From the NCBI GenBank assembly GCA_910586715.1, contig CAJUJG010000074.1, positions 1-11,007 on the forward strand: a stretch of 11,007 nucleotides of DNA. Direction: 5' to 3'. Below, piece by piece: positions 1-8,100 of the stretch. The stretch's first letter is position 1, and the number at the start of each line of letters is the position of its first letter. This DNA is from an uncultured Lachnospiraceae bacterium (GTDB lineage: Bacteria; Bacillota; Clostridia; Lachnospirales; Lachnospiraceae). The notes beneath the pieces were generated by a model. That model saw only the letters and a list, made by a program, of their open reading frames with translations, had not been told where the DNA came from and searched no databases. The position numbers and the translations under genes were made by a program.

Positions 1-349
1 TGTGCCTGTCTCCGTCAACAAGCATTAAGTCAAATCCGCTCTCCCTGGCATCTTCCTCCGCTTTTTGCATCAGTTTTGTCATGTAACCTTTTCCTCTAAA
101 CCTTGGATGAACCGCAACCGTACCAATATATGCCGCTTTTATACTTATTTTGGTTCCGTTCAACTGTAAAGAAACCGGATAAACATCTAAAAGCGCCCTG
201 ATTTTTCCCTCTTCTTCTATTATATGATGAATAGGAATATGGCAGCATTCCCTTGAATAAGCCTTTGGATAAAGCTCTTCAAAGTCAATACTGCCATATT
301 CCATACTGAACACCATATTTGCAAAATCAAGAATATCTTGGTTTTCCAT
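1..349 (-). CDS. GNAT-family N-acetyltransferase, N-terminal part (cut by window edge)
   Basis: This leftward gene enters the window with its first 116 codons and runs off at position 1, so the C-terminus is not visible. GNAT enzymes move an acetyl group from acetyl-CoA to an amine. The acetyl-CoA pyrophosphate-binding motif A is visible at about residues 76-94: a beta strand (IGTVAVHP) followed by R83-F-R-G86-K-G88, which fits the family pattern R/Q-x-x-G-x-G/A. The next helix and strand (residues about 90-112, ending LMLVDGD) also fit the fold. Two starts are possible. ATG at 349 is preceded by an AAGGAAGG tract about 11 bases upstream. ATG at 373 adds eight residues and begins only five bases after the bactofilin stop. 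I use 349 with low certainty. The gene follows the bactofilin gene with almost no gap, so the two are probably cotranscribed. The substrate cannot be inferred. Confidence 0.8.
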   Translation of the reverse strand, partial: MENQDILDFANMVFSMEYGSIDFEELYPKAYSRECCHIPIHHIIEEEGKIRALLDVYPVSLQLNGTKISIKAAYIGTVAVHPRFRGKGYMTKLMQKAEEDARESGFDLMLVDGDRH

Positions 350-378
350 TCTCGTATCAGCCTTCCTTACCATTTACT

Positions 379-936
379 TTACTTCTTTTTTGCAACTGCC
401 TTTGGTTTTCCTGACTGCTTAGGCTTTTCTGTTTCTTCCTCAGCTTCCGCATCTGTCTTTATTTCCGTTTCCGGAAAAATATCATTCATATTTAACTCTG
501 CATAACAAAGAGAGCACTTCCCATTAATGGCTGCACCATTGCTTACCTGTATTGCTTTTGCCCGAATATCACTGTCTACAATGGCCCTTTCTCCAACCGT
601 TACACAGCCCTTCACGTCAAGTTTTCCCTGAATCGCGCCGTCAATCACAAGACTATCTGCACAAATGTCTCCCAATATCACTGTATTATCACGCACAACG
701 GCCCCTTGTATACACTCAATTTTCCCTTCAATAAAAGAATCCTTCGTATAGAGGTCATTCGCTTTGATATCACCTGTCACAGCCCCACATATATTTACGC
801 GGTCATTTGAGTTAATATTTCCATTAATCTCACCATACATCTCAAGCTTTCCAGTAATATCAATATTTCCGTTTATAACGGTTCCTTTTGGAATAATTGC
901 TATTTCCGATCCACCAGCTTCACTTAAATTGTTCAT
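379..936 (-). CDS. Bactofilin (polymer-forming cytoskeletal protein)
   Basis: The product has 185 residues. Residues about 12-142 form a run of short repeats about 6-17 residues apart, with hydrophobic residues and glycines at regular spacing (for example GTVINGNIDITGKLEMYGEI and the GDIKAND / GDICADS turns). This is the signature of the bactofilin right-handed beta-helix, which self-assembles into nucleotide-independent filaments. The ends differ: a short polar N-tail, and a C-tail (about 150-185) that is first acidic (AEAEEETE) and then Lys/Pro-rich. The start at 936 has an AAGGAAGGGG ribosome site about ten bases upstream. An in-frame ATG at 990 would add 18 residues but has no ribosome site. 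In other bacteria bactofilins position cell-shape, polarity or motility proteins; no partner is identifiable here. The gene lies 120 bases downstream of a chemoreceptor gene on the same strand and just upstream of an acetyltransferase gene. Family assignment is firm, role is not. Confidence 0.9.
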   Translation of the reverse strand: MNNLSEAGGSEIAIIPKGTVINGNIDITGKLEMYGEINGNINSNDRVNICGAVTGDIKANDLYTKDSFIEGKIECIQGAVVRDNTVILGDICADSLVIDGAIQGKLDVKGCVTVGERAIVDSDIRAKAIQVSNGAAINGKCSLCYAELNMNDIFPETEIKTDAEAEEETEKPKQSGKPKAVAKKK

Positions 937-973
937 TAATTTTATACCCCTTCCTTTATAAAATAATATTCTA

Positions 974-1002
974 ATTATATTAAATCCCATTTGAAGTAAG
1001 AA
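974..1002 (-). promoter_or_regulatory. Possible promoter for bactofilin
   Basis: On the minus strand a perfect -10 hexamer TATAAT lies at 979-974, about 38 bases upstream of the bactofilin start. The -35 region at the usual 17-base spacing (TTCTTA, 1002-997) is poor. I see no convincing terminator between the upstream chemoreceptor and this site, so the gene could also be read from the chemoreceptor transcript. Called from sequence only. Confidence 0.35.
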
Positions 1003-1056
1003 ATCAATAGCTTAATTAAACTTTTTATTTGATTTTACTGCATCTTTGATTACTTC

Positions 1057-2778
1057 TTACACATTTTCCATTGTAAATACCTTCATACTATTGTCAAGGT
1101 TTTCTGATGTCTTAATAATTTTATCAACCCCCATTGCACATTCTGTCACAATATTGCCAATCTCCTGCATTGCTGCAGAAGTCTCCTGTGTGCTTGCAGC
1201 ATTTTGTTCCGCAATTGCGGCAAGGCTCTGAACAGAAACCAACACATTTTCCTTGAGGTCATTCAAGGTCCCCATCTCCGTCTTAATATTGTCAACAGCC
1301 TTTCTCACTTCTCCAATTTCCAAATTAAGGCTGCCAAATACACCCTTTGTATTATTCAGCTCATCATTTTGCCTATCAATCACTTCTGTGACATTTTTCA
1401 TTGTCTCAACAGTAGTATTAGAATTCTTAATGAGCATTTCAATGATTTCCGTAATCTGACTTGCTGACTGTGCAGATTGTTCCGCAAGTTTTCCGATTTC
1501 ATCTGCAACTACTGCAAATCCTTTTCCATGTTCACCCGCCCTTGCCGCTTCTATACTCGCATTCAGAGACAAAAGATTTGTCTGATCTGCAATGTCCGTA
1601 ATTACGTCAGCTGCGGACTGAATATCCTGCGCTGACTTATTGGTCATATTTGTCTGTTCATATACAACGCCAAATGCATTCTTCGTATCGTCACTGATCT
1701 TAATCAGCTCCATAAGCGTCGCATCAACGCTTACATTATATTCTTTCATCTTGTCCGCATTCCCTACAAGCCTGTCAACATTTTGCGCCGTAACATCTAT
1801 AGCATCCCCCATTCTCTGCACTTCACTGCCTACGCTGGAAGTATTTTGTGCCTGGTCTGTGGAGCTTTTTGCCATTTCTTCAACTGCACGGTCAACATTT
1901 TTAATGTTGTCTGTCATTTCTGTAAAAGAATCTGAAAAGTTCGCTGATATAGTATCGAATTCCCCCGTCGCTCCCTTAATATCAGACACAATATCCGTAA
2001 GGTTCGTTACCAGTTTGTCAACACCAATCGCAATATCCCCAACTTCATCAGCACGCGCCATAAGTTTCTTTTTGACTTGTACATTTAATTCTCCGTCTGC
2101 CACACGGTTCAACATGAAAGCGACTTCTTTTATACCGTTAGAAATCAGCTTTGCAATTACAATAACAGCTAAGATGCCTATCACAAAAATAACGCTCAGA
2201 AAAGCCAGGCTTCTTACCATCCTTTCAATATATATGTTGTTTATTATATCCTTCTTTAATCCCACAAAAGTCATACCTATTATTTTGTCACTATTATACT
2301 GATATAGCGGGCAATACATTCCATAATATAATTCACCTTCAAAGTTCATATCCTCAGCATAATAATCCTGCCCTTGCTGTACAACCAATTCATAAATATC
2401 CGGATCTGCCTCCATGCCTATTAAATGATTTCCGTCCCGATCCATAAGACTTGTAGCCACACGCGTTTTATCATAGTAAACAGAAACCTGAAGATCTACC
2501 TCCTGGCTGAAATTGTCGAAAAATTGCGTATCATCTCCTACATTCTTTCTGCCTTTATAAAATTTTCCATTCGTATACATATATGTACCTACTGCCATGT
2601 TTTCTACCGACACCTCAAATGCATATTGTGCCGCACCCAGTTCATGACGCACCATTGTCTCAGTAATGCCTCCACATGCATCCTTAATGCCAGATATTGC
2701 AACAGTAAACATGAATAACATCGGTATTGCCGCCATAATTAAAAGAACCGGCATTAATTTTAGACCTTTTCGTTTCAT
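1057..2778 (-). CDS. Methyl-accepting chemotaxis protein, membrane-bound, Cache-like sensor
   Basis: A 573-residue transmembrane chemoreceptor. In order: TM1 at about residues 7-31; an extracytoplasmic sensor at about 32-188 whose pattern fits a single-Cache domain (long N-terminal helix, then strands including DKTRVATSLMDRDG and the closing IIGMTFVGL strand); TM2 at about 190-213; HAMP at about 213-265; and a long coiled-coil signalling domain. The conserved hairpin tip that binds CheA/CheW is at about 396-428 (DQTNLLSLNASIEAARAGE, then HGKGFAVVADEI). There is no C-terminal CheR-tethering pentapeptide; the chain ends VFTMENV. Start: ATG at 2778 has GGAGG at 2785-2789 with a 6-base spacer. 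An upstream TTG at 2802 was passed over. Single-Cache receptors usually bind small metabolites such as carboxylates, but no ligand can be read from this sequence. The gene is transcribed away from a second chemoreceptor gene. Confidence 0.95.
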   Translation of the reverse strand: MKRKGLKLMPVLLIMAAIPMLFMFTVAISGIKDACGGITETMVRHELGAAQYAFEVSVENMAVGTYMYTNGKFYKGRKNVGDDTQFFDNFSQEVDLQVSVYYDKTRVATSLMDRDGNHLIGMEADPDIYELVVQQGQDYYAEDMNFEGELYYGMYCPLYQYNSDKIIGMTFVGLKKDIINNIYIERMVRSLAFLSVIFVIGILAVIVIAKLISNGIKEVAFMLNRVADGELNVQVKKKLMARADEVGDIAIGVDKLVTNLTDIVSDIKGATGEFDTISANFSDSFTEMTDNIKNVDRAVEEMAKSSTDQAQNTSSVGSEVQRMGDAIDVTAQNVDRLVGNADKMKEYNVSVDATLMELIKISDDTKNAFGVVYEQTNMTNKSAQDIQSAADVITDIADQTNLLSLNASIEAARAGEHGKGFAVVADEIGKLAEQSAQSASQITEIIEMLIKNSNTTVETMKNVTEVIDRQNDELNNTKGVFGSLNLEIGEVRKAVDNIKTEMGTLNDLKENVLVSVQSLAAIAEQNAASTQETSAAMQEIGNIVTECAMGVDKIIKTSENLDNSMKVFTMENV

Positions 2779-2824
2779 AAGAATCCTCCATCCAGTAAGC
2801 AATTGTAAATAAGTAGTCGCTTCT

Positions 2825-2853
2825 ATATTAACATATTTTGTAAAATATTACAA
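2825..2853 (-). promoter_or_regulatory. Promoter of the membrane chemoreceptor gene
   Basis: On the minus strand TTGTAA (2853-2848) and TAATAT (2830-2825) are separated by 17 bases, and a TGT just before the -10 gives an extended -10. The element lies about 47 bases upstream of the start at 2778, so a leader of roughly 40 bases is expected. A perfect 16-bp palindrome (2833-2848) fills the spacer; see the separate entry. Confidence 0.6.
2833..2848. promoter_or_regulatory. 16-bp palindrome inside the chemoreceptor promoter, candidate operator
   Basis: ATATTTT-GT-AAAATAT is a perfect 7+7 bp inverted repeat with a 2-bp centre. It lies between the -35 and -10 hexamers of the leftward promoter and shares one base with the -35. 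A dimeric regulator bound here would block RNA polymerase. The AT-only arms mean that chance symmetry is possible. Confidence 0.35.
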
Positions 2854-2884
2854 CAATTTATGCCATACACTTTAAATCTTTGTC

Positions 2885-2991
2885 TATTTTATCATAATTT
2901 GCAGTTTTACTTATCAGTTTGAAAAGTCCATTAAAAACCCTAGTACTTTATTTACAAACAGTTGCTACTTTCTTACGCTTATGATAAAATA
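2885..2991. repeat. 13-bp inverted repeat pair in the divergent intergenic region
   Basis: The 13-mer TTATGATAAAATA occurs on the plus strand at 2979-2991 and on the minus strand at 2897-2885, 81 bases apart and pointing outward toward the two divergent chemoreceptor genes. The plus copy contains the proposed -10 of the rightward promoter. The minus copy has no good -35 upstream. The pair could be two -10 regions or a shared binding site. Confidence 0.45.
2962..2990 (+). promoter_or_regulatory. Promoter of the CZB chemoreceptor gene
   Basis: TTGCTA (2962-2967) and TAAAAT (2985-2990) are separated by 17 bases, and the -10 region reads TATGATAAAAT, common for sigma-A promoters of Firmicutes. 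The start codon is at 3045, which gives a leader of about 48 bases. I looked for a sigma-D (flagellar) promoter, which would have GCCGATAT-like -10, and saw none. Confidence 0.5.
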
Positions 2992-3044
2992 AAGTTAATA
3001 TTCAGAATTTATATTAAATTGTACACTATACTAAGGAGGATGCT

Positions 3045-4448
3045 ATGTTTAATAAAAAAAATATTACACCAACAGACAATGATAAACAGCTTATGATTCA
3101 GGCTATGGACAATATTATCAATGGCAGCTTTACCCCCATCGACACGTCCTCCTTTACTGATAAATCATATGCCGAAAAACTTAATCAGCTTATTTATACC
3201 TTTTTAAATGCGAACAACAATTTTGTTATGCGCTTAAATGAATCCATGCTGTCTATCGGCGACAGCACTACCATTAAGAAAATGCTTGACCAGGTAAATG
3301 CACAAAATGTATCAATTCAAAATATGAATGATTCAAGCCGTAATCTTCAGGAGTCTTTGAGTAAGATTTCTGATGAGGCAAACCATATCAGAGAAACAAC
3401 CTTAAACGCTGTCAAAGTTTCCCAGACAAGCATTGAGCATGTAACAGAAACCATAAACGCAGTTGCCGATTCTGCAGCGGAAGTCAACAGTATCAACGAT
3501 AAAGCGCAGTTTTTTCATGACAAAATTACAGAAATCAGCAGCATTATCGGTATGATCAAAAAAATTTCAAGCCAAAGCAGTATGCTTGCCTTAAACGCTT
3601 CCATAGAAGCAGCAAGAGCAGGAGAGTCCGGAAAGGGTTTTGCTGTTGTTGCAAACCAAATGACAGAACTTTCCAAAAATACCTCGCAGTCTGCAGAAAC
3701 GATTGTAAAATATGTTGACGAGCTGCGCGCAAGTATTGAGGAATTGATTAAGCTTGTAAACAACACGACTTCCCACCTCAATGAAAACAATGAAATGATG
3801 CAGCGTTCCGTAAATGATTTTAACACCATGACTTCACAAATGGACTTAATCAACGACAGCATCAACAGTATCTACAATTCTGTAAATACACAATCAGAAG
3901 TTACGGATTTGTTTGTAAAATCAATGGAAGATATCGCGGACAGCTATATGACGCTCGGTGAAGATTGTCTTAATACAGGAAAACACATGTATAAAATAAG
4001 CCGTTTTATCGATACGGCACGAAGTGATATGGCCAGGGGCTTTTCTAACCTGTCAACACAAGACTGGCTTCACATTTTTAAAGTAGACCATTTAATCTTT
4101 ACATGGCGTCTATACAATAACCTTGCCCATTTTGAACACCTGAAAATCACGCAGCTCAATAATCCAAAAGGATGTAAATTTGGCAAATGGGCAGCCGCGC
4201 AGACTGATTCACGCATTAAAGACAGTCAAATATTTAAGGATTTGGTAACATATCACGATAATATTCATCAATACGGCTGTGACTCATGGTATGCGGCTGA
4301 GGACGATAATAATGCACTTGCACTTGAGAACTTTGCAAAAGCACTGGAAAGTTATAATAAATTTTCTGATACAATGGAGAAGTTTAAGAAACATATGCAT
4401 GGCATAGGATATACCGATACGACAAAAATAGTCGTATTTAATCCTTAA
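3045..4448 (+). CDS. Soluble methyl-accepting chemotaxis protein with C-terminal CZB zinc-binding domain
   Basis: This 467-residue chemoreceptor has no hydrophobic segment long enough to cross the membrane and should be cytosolic. Residues 1-75 are a helical region I cannot assign; it has no clear PAS or HAMP motif. Residues about 80-320 are the MCP signalling coiled coil, with the CheA/CheW-contacting tip at about 177-209 (SSMLALNASIEAARAGESG, then KGFAVVANQM). Residues about 340-450 are a chemoreceptor zinc-binding (CZB) domain with all hallmark ligands: H349 in DHLIFTWRL, C377 in GCKFGKW, and H404 and H408 in HDNIH. In characterised CZB proteins a 3His/1Cys zinc site senses zinc or oxidants such as hypochlorous acid through the cysteine. 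That role here is inferred from the conserved ligands. AAGGAGG at 3033-3039 sits 5 bases before the start. The gene has its own promoter, diverges from the membrane receptor and converges on rubrerythrin. Confidence 0.95.
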   Translation: MFNKKNITPTDNDKQLMIQAMDNIINGSFTPIDTSSFTDKSYAEKLNQLIYTFLNANNNFVMRLNESMLSIGDSTTIKKMLDQVNAQNVSIQNMNDSSRNLQESLSKISDEANHIRETTLNAVKVSQTSIEHVTETINAVADSAAEVNSINDKAQFFHDKITEISSIIGMIKKISSQSSMLALNASIEAARAGESGKGFAVVANQMTELSKNTSQSAETIVKYVDELRASIEELIKLVNNTTSHLNENNEMMQRSVNDFNTMTSQMDLINDSINSIYNSVNTQSEVTDLFVKSMEDIADSYMTLGEDCLNTGKHMYKISRFIDTARSDMARGFSNLSTQDWLHIFKVDHLIFTWRLYNNLAHFEHLKITQLNNPKGCKFGKWAAAQTDSRIKDSQIFKDLVTYHDNIHQYGCDSWYAAEDDNNALALENFAKALESYNKFSDTMEKFKKHMHGIGYTDTTKIVVFNP

Positions 4449-4468
4449 TTTTTTCATAATCTTAGAAT

Positions 4469-4499
4469 CGAGTAGGGAAGAGCCATCTTCCCCTGCTCG
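4469..4499. other. Hairpin downstream of the CZB chemoreceptor gene, no T-run
   Basis: CGAGTAGGGAAGA (4469-4481) pairs with TCTTCCCCTGCTCG (4486-4499) across the 4-base loop GCCA, with one mismatch or wobble and one bulged base. It begins 21 bases after the CZB gene stop. No T-run follows on either strand, so it is not a canonical intrinsic terminator. It may protect the 3' end of the mRNA or be a small repeat. Confidence 0.5.
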
Positions 4500-4523
4500 C
4501 CTTTCCGCGTCCGTGTGCATAAA

Positions 4524-4562
4524 AACGCTGCGAAATCAGAGCATTCCTCCTTTCGCAGCGTT
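4524..4562. terminator. Bidirectional intrinsic terminator between convergent genes
   Basis: AACGCTGCGAAA (4524-4535) and TTTCGCAGCGTT (4551-4562) form a perfect 12-bp GC-containing stem with a 15-base loop. Rightward transcripts then meet TTCTTGATTTT. Leftward transcripts meet TTT, extended by the A-run at 4521-4525 read on the other strand. The position between convergent genes (stops at 4448 and 4587) fits a shared terminator. Confidence 0.8.
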
Positions 4563-4586
4563 CTTGATTTTCCTTAAATTTTTCTC

Positions 4587-5126
4587 TTAATAGTTTTCAG
4601 CATGCACCTCAAAATAAGCCTGTGGATGATTACAAACAGGACATACATCCGGTGCCTTTGTCCCTACCACTATATGTCCGCAGTTGCGGCATTCCCATAC
4701 CTTTACTTCACTCTTTTCAAATACAGCTGCTGCCTCAACATTCTTTAAAAGCGCACGGTACCTCTCCTCATGATGTTTCTCAATCTCTCCTACTGCCCTA
4801 AACTTTTCAGCAAGTTCTTTAAATCCTTCTGCCTCTGCTGTCTTTGCAAACTCTTCATACATATCAGTCCATTCAAAATTCTCTCCATCAGCTGCAGCAG
4901 CTAAATTATCTATTGTACTGCCAATACCCGCAAGCTCTTTGAACCACATTTTCGCATGTTCCTTCTCATTATCAGCCGTCTTTAGGAATATGGAAGATAT
5001 TTGCTCATATCCTTCCTTCTTTGCCACAGACGCAAAATATGTATATTTGTTACGCGCCTGTGATTCACCCGCAAAAGCCGCCTCCAAATTTTTTTCCGTC
5101 TGTGTTCCTGCATACTTGTTTGCCAT
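4587..5126 (-). CDS. rbr: Rubrerythrin
   Basis: The product has 179 residues, close to the usual length for classical rubrerythrin. It reduces hydrogen peroxide to water in the cytoplasm of anaerobes, with electrons from NADH through rubredoxin or a similar carrier. The N-terminal ferritin-like four-helix domain (about 1-135) carries the diiron ligand patterns: E21 in GESQAR, E54-x-x-H57 in NEKEH, the EAEGF helix near 98-102, and E116-x-x-H119 in EIEKHHEERY. The C-terminal rubredoxin-like domain carries C146-x-x-C149 and C162-x-x-C165 for the mononuclear iron. AAAGGAG lies 8 bases before the ATG at 5126. The gene begins 47 bases after the kinase stop on the same strand, so readthrough from the kinase promoter is plausible. 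I found no PerR-like operator in that gap. The shared terminator at 4524-4562 closes the transcript. Confidence 0.96.
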   Translation of the reverse strand: MANKYAGTQTEKNLEAAFAGESQARNKYTYFASVAKKEGYEQISSIFLKTADNEKEHAKMWFKELAGIGSTIDNLAAAADGENFEWTDMYEEFAKTAEAEGFKELAEKFRAVGEIEKHHEERYRALLKNVEAAAVFEKSEVKVWECRNCGHIVVGTKAPDVCPVCNHPQAYFEVHAENY

Positions 5127-5173
5127 AATCGCTTCTCCTTTTATTTATTGTATCACTTTTTAAATAATTGCTT

Positions 5174-8100
5174 TTAGCCAAGCACTTCGTCCAACATCTC
5201 CATCAGTGTTTTCATGTCAATCGGCTTTGCGATGTGCCCGTTCATCCCGCTTCTTAGCGCTTCCTTCTTATCCTCCTCAAAAGCATTTGCCGTCATCGCC
5301 AAAACAGGAATCGACGCTAACGCCTTATTCTCCAATTTTCGAATCGTCCGTGTTGCCTCGTATCCGTTCATCTCCGGCATTTGAACATCCATCAGCACAA
5401 CCTGATAGTATCCCGGCTCGGATGCGTTAAGTTTATCCACAGCAATCCTGCCGTTGGAAGCGACCTCTACGGAAAATCCCGCTTCCTCCAAAATTGCAAC
5501 CGCAATTTCCTGATTCAACTCATTGTCCTCCGCAAGCAAAATACGGCCGGTACGCAACGGTGCTTTGGTTTTCTCTTCCTTTTCTTCTTTTGCATCTGAC
5601 TTTATAATCGAGTACAGACATCCGTGCAGCTCAGAGAAAAACAGCGGTTTACTGCAGAATGCGGTTACGCCTGCCTCACGCGCTTCATCCTCAATATCGG
5701 ACCAGTCATACGCGGTCAAAATAATAATCGGTACATCTTTTCCCGTTTCCTGACGAATCCTTCTTGCCACCTCAACACCATTCATATCAGGCAAAAGCCA
5801 GTCAATAATATATATGAAATACTGATCATCACGCATTACCGCCTGACGTGTCCGCAGGACAGCCTCTTTTCCCGACAGCGTCCATTCTGCGCGCAGACCA
5901 ATCTGCTCAAGCATGCAGGATACACTGTCACAAGTATTGAAATCATCATCCACCACAAGCGCACGGAACCCATTCAGCTCAGGAATCGTCTGCGGCTCTT
6001 TCTTTCCGCCGTTAACACGCAAGGGCACTGAAACAATGCACTCTGTCCCGAACTCCTGTTTGCTCTTCACTTCAATTGTACCATTCATCATATCCACAAT
6101 ATTCTTGGTAATCGCCATTCCGAGTCCGGTTCCCTGAATCCCACTGATTGTCGAATTGCGTTCCCGCTCAAAAGGCTCAAAAATATGTGCCACAAACTCT
6201 TCACTCATACCGATGCCGGTATCCTTAATATGGAACTCGTAATTCGCATACCCTGCTGCCGCACCGCCCTTTTCAACCACCTTCAGGCTGACCATTCCGC
6301 CTGCCCCCGTGTATTTCACGGCATTGCTCAACAAGTTTAAGAGCACCTGATTCAAACGCAGTCTGTCGCAACAGATTTCTTCATTATGAATATCAACAGC
6401 ATCCATATATAAATCCAACTGCTTTGCATGAATATCCGCCTGAATAATATTGCGCAGTTCATGCATAATATCCGGAAGGCTGCACGGCTCCTCCTCCAAA
6501 CGGATTTTGCCGCTCTCAATATGGCTCATATCCAGCACATCATTAATCAGACTCAGCAAATGGTTTCCGGATGTCATAATCTTTTTCAGATATTCCTCCA
6601 CCTGCTCCTTGCGGTCAATATGCGTAATTGCCAGCGCAGTAAAACCGATAATGGCATTCATCGGCGTACGGATATCGTGCGACATATTCGAGAGGAATAT
6701 GCTCTTTGCTTTGCTCGCCCGATTTGCCTGCAAAAGCGCATTCTCCAGAAGCTCGTTTCTCTCGCGCTCACTCCGCGTCTCCTCATCCACACTGCGTAAG
6801 CCTAAAACGACATTTCGGTTTTTAGACCAATCTCCGACACGCACAACCTTCATTTGGAAATACCGCATCTCACCGCAACAGGTAATACGATAATTCACGG
6901 TAAATATCGGCTTTTTCGAAAGCTCTAACTCAAGCTGCTTTCGGGAAACGGCGCAGCGCATTGTCCCTTTATCTTCGTCAAAAATACCCGTTTCTATGTA
7001 ACGCTCCATGCATTCTTCCCAAGACAGATCTCCGGCAAAAACAGAATCCAAAATCTTATTTTTGCATTCGCCAATGCGAAGCGCCTTTCCTGTTCCGTTT
7101 TCCAAATCAAAGAAGCAGATCAGGTTATAATCAATGCTCAGCGCCTGAATAAGCTCCATCTGCTTGCGCTTATCCCGCATCCGCTCTTCTTCCTCCTGAA
7201 GCTTTTGCGCCGTACGATCCAACAGAAAACGCTGACAGCAGATTTCACCGTCCTCCTCTACAAGCTTAAAGCTGCCAAGCACATAAACAATCGCTCCGTC
7301 CAAATGACGGACACGGTACTCCAAATTGACGCTGTCTCCTACATTTTTCAACGATTGTATACTGCGCTCCACCTTACTTCTGTCTTCCTCAAGCACAGAA
7401 GACGCAACCAAATTAAATCCAGCTCGTGATAACTCTGCCCGCGACTCATACCCCAAAATATTCAAAGCCGCCCGATTAATGCTGATAATACGTGAACCAT
7501 CCATGGTATGACACATTACGCCGCAGTCCATCGTTGTGAAAAGCATCTCCAAAGTCTGATTCTTCTTAATCAGCTCCTGTGCATACGCACGCTCTTTTGT
7601 CACGTCAATCGCCACGCCCACAGTACCCATAACGCTTCCGTCCCAATCATATAGCGGGGATTTATATGTCGTAAGCACTCTCGTTCCCTCTCCGGTTTGA
7701 ATGATTTCCTCGGAAACAAGCGTCTCTTCCTTTTCCATAACAATACGTTCCGATTCAATACATGCAGGATCATCCTGCTCCACATCCCAAATATAAGCAT
7801 GCCCGCGTCCCTGAACCTGCTCCTTGGACTTATTCACCGTTGTGCAGAAGCTGTCATTCACTTTTTCATGGATGCCGTTTTTGTCCTTGTACCAAATCAG
7901 ATTTGGAACACTGTTGATTGTGCTCTCCAAATACTGACTGGTCTGCCAAAAATCCCGCTGTGTCTTACAAGACTGCTGCCATCTAAGGAACCGAAACCGG
8001 AACTCATCATCCGTCATCGGCACTATCCAAATATCCGTAACATTCTCGAGAGTGTCTGTCAAACCCGTAAACTGTCCCTGCTCTGCCAGCAATATCAAAT

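Noticed and set aside
937..990. 18-residue N-terminal extension of bactofilin starting at ATG 990
   Set aside because: No ribosome site precedes 990, the proposed -10 lies inside the extension, and ATG 936 has a clear AAGGAAGGGG.
993..1056. Imperfect inverted repeat GAAGTAA…TTACTTC between chemoreceptor and bactofilin as a terminator
   Set aside because: The arms are short and interrupted, the loop is over 40 bases, and no GC-rich stem with a T-run is formed.
1640..2302. 220-codon open frame on the plus strand
   Set aside because: It is antisense to the chemoreceptor coiled coil, and its translation is Ser/Thr/Ile-rich with no recognisable domain, as expected for the complement of a coiled-coil gene. 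No ribosome site supports it.
4284..4520. 78-codon open frame on the minus strand over the CZB gene end
   Set aside because: It overlaps the conserved CZB zinc-binding domain on the opposite strand and has no recognisable content.
5147..5155. Extended -10 like TGATACAAT as a separate rubrerythrin promoter
   Set aside because: There is no acceptable -35, and the resulting leader would be about 14 bases, starting at the ribosome site. Kept only as a remark.
5127..5173. PerR operator upstream of rubrerythrin
   Set aside because: Rubrerythrin genes are often PerR-controlled, but no TTATAAT-N-ATTATAA-like inverted repeat is present in the gap.
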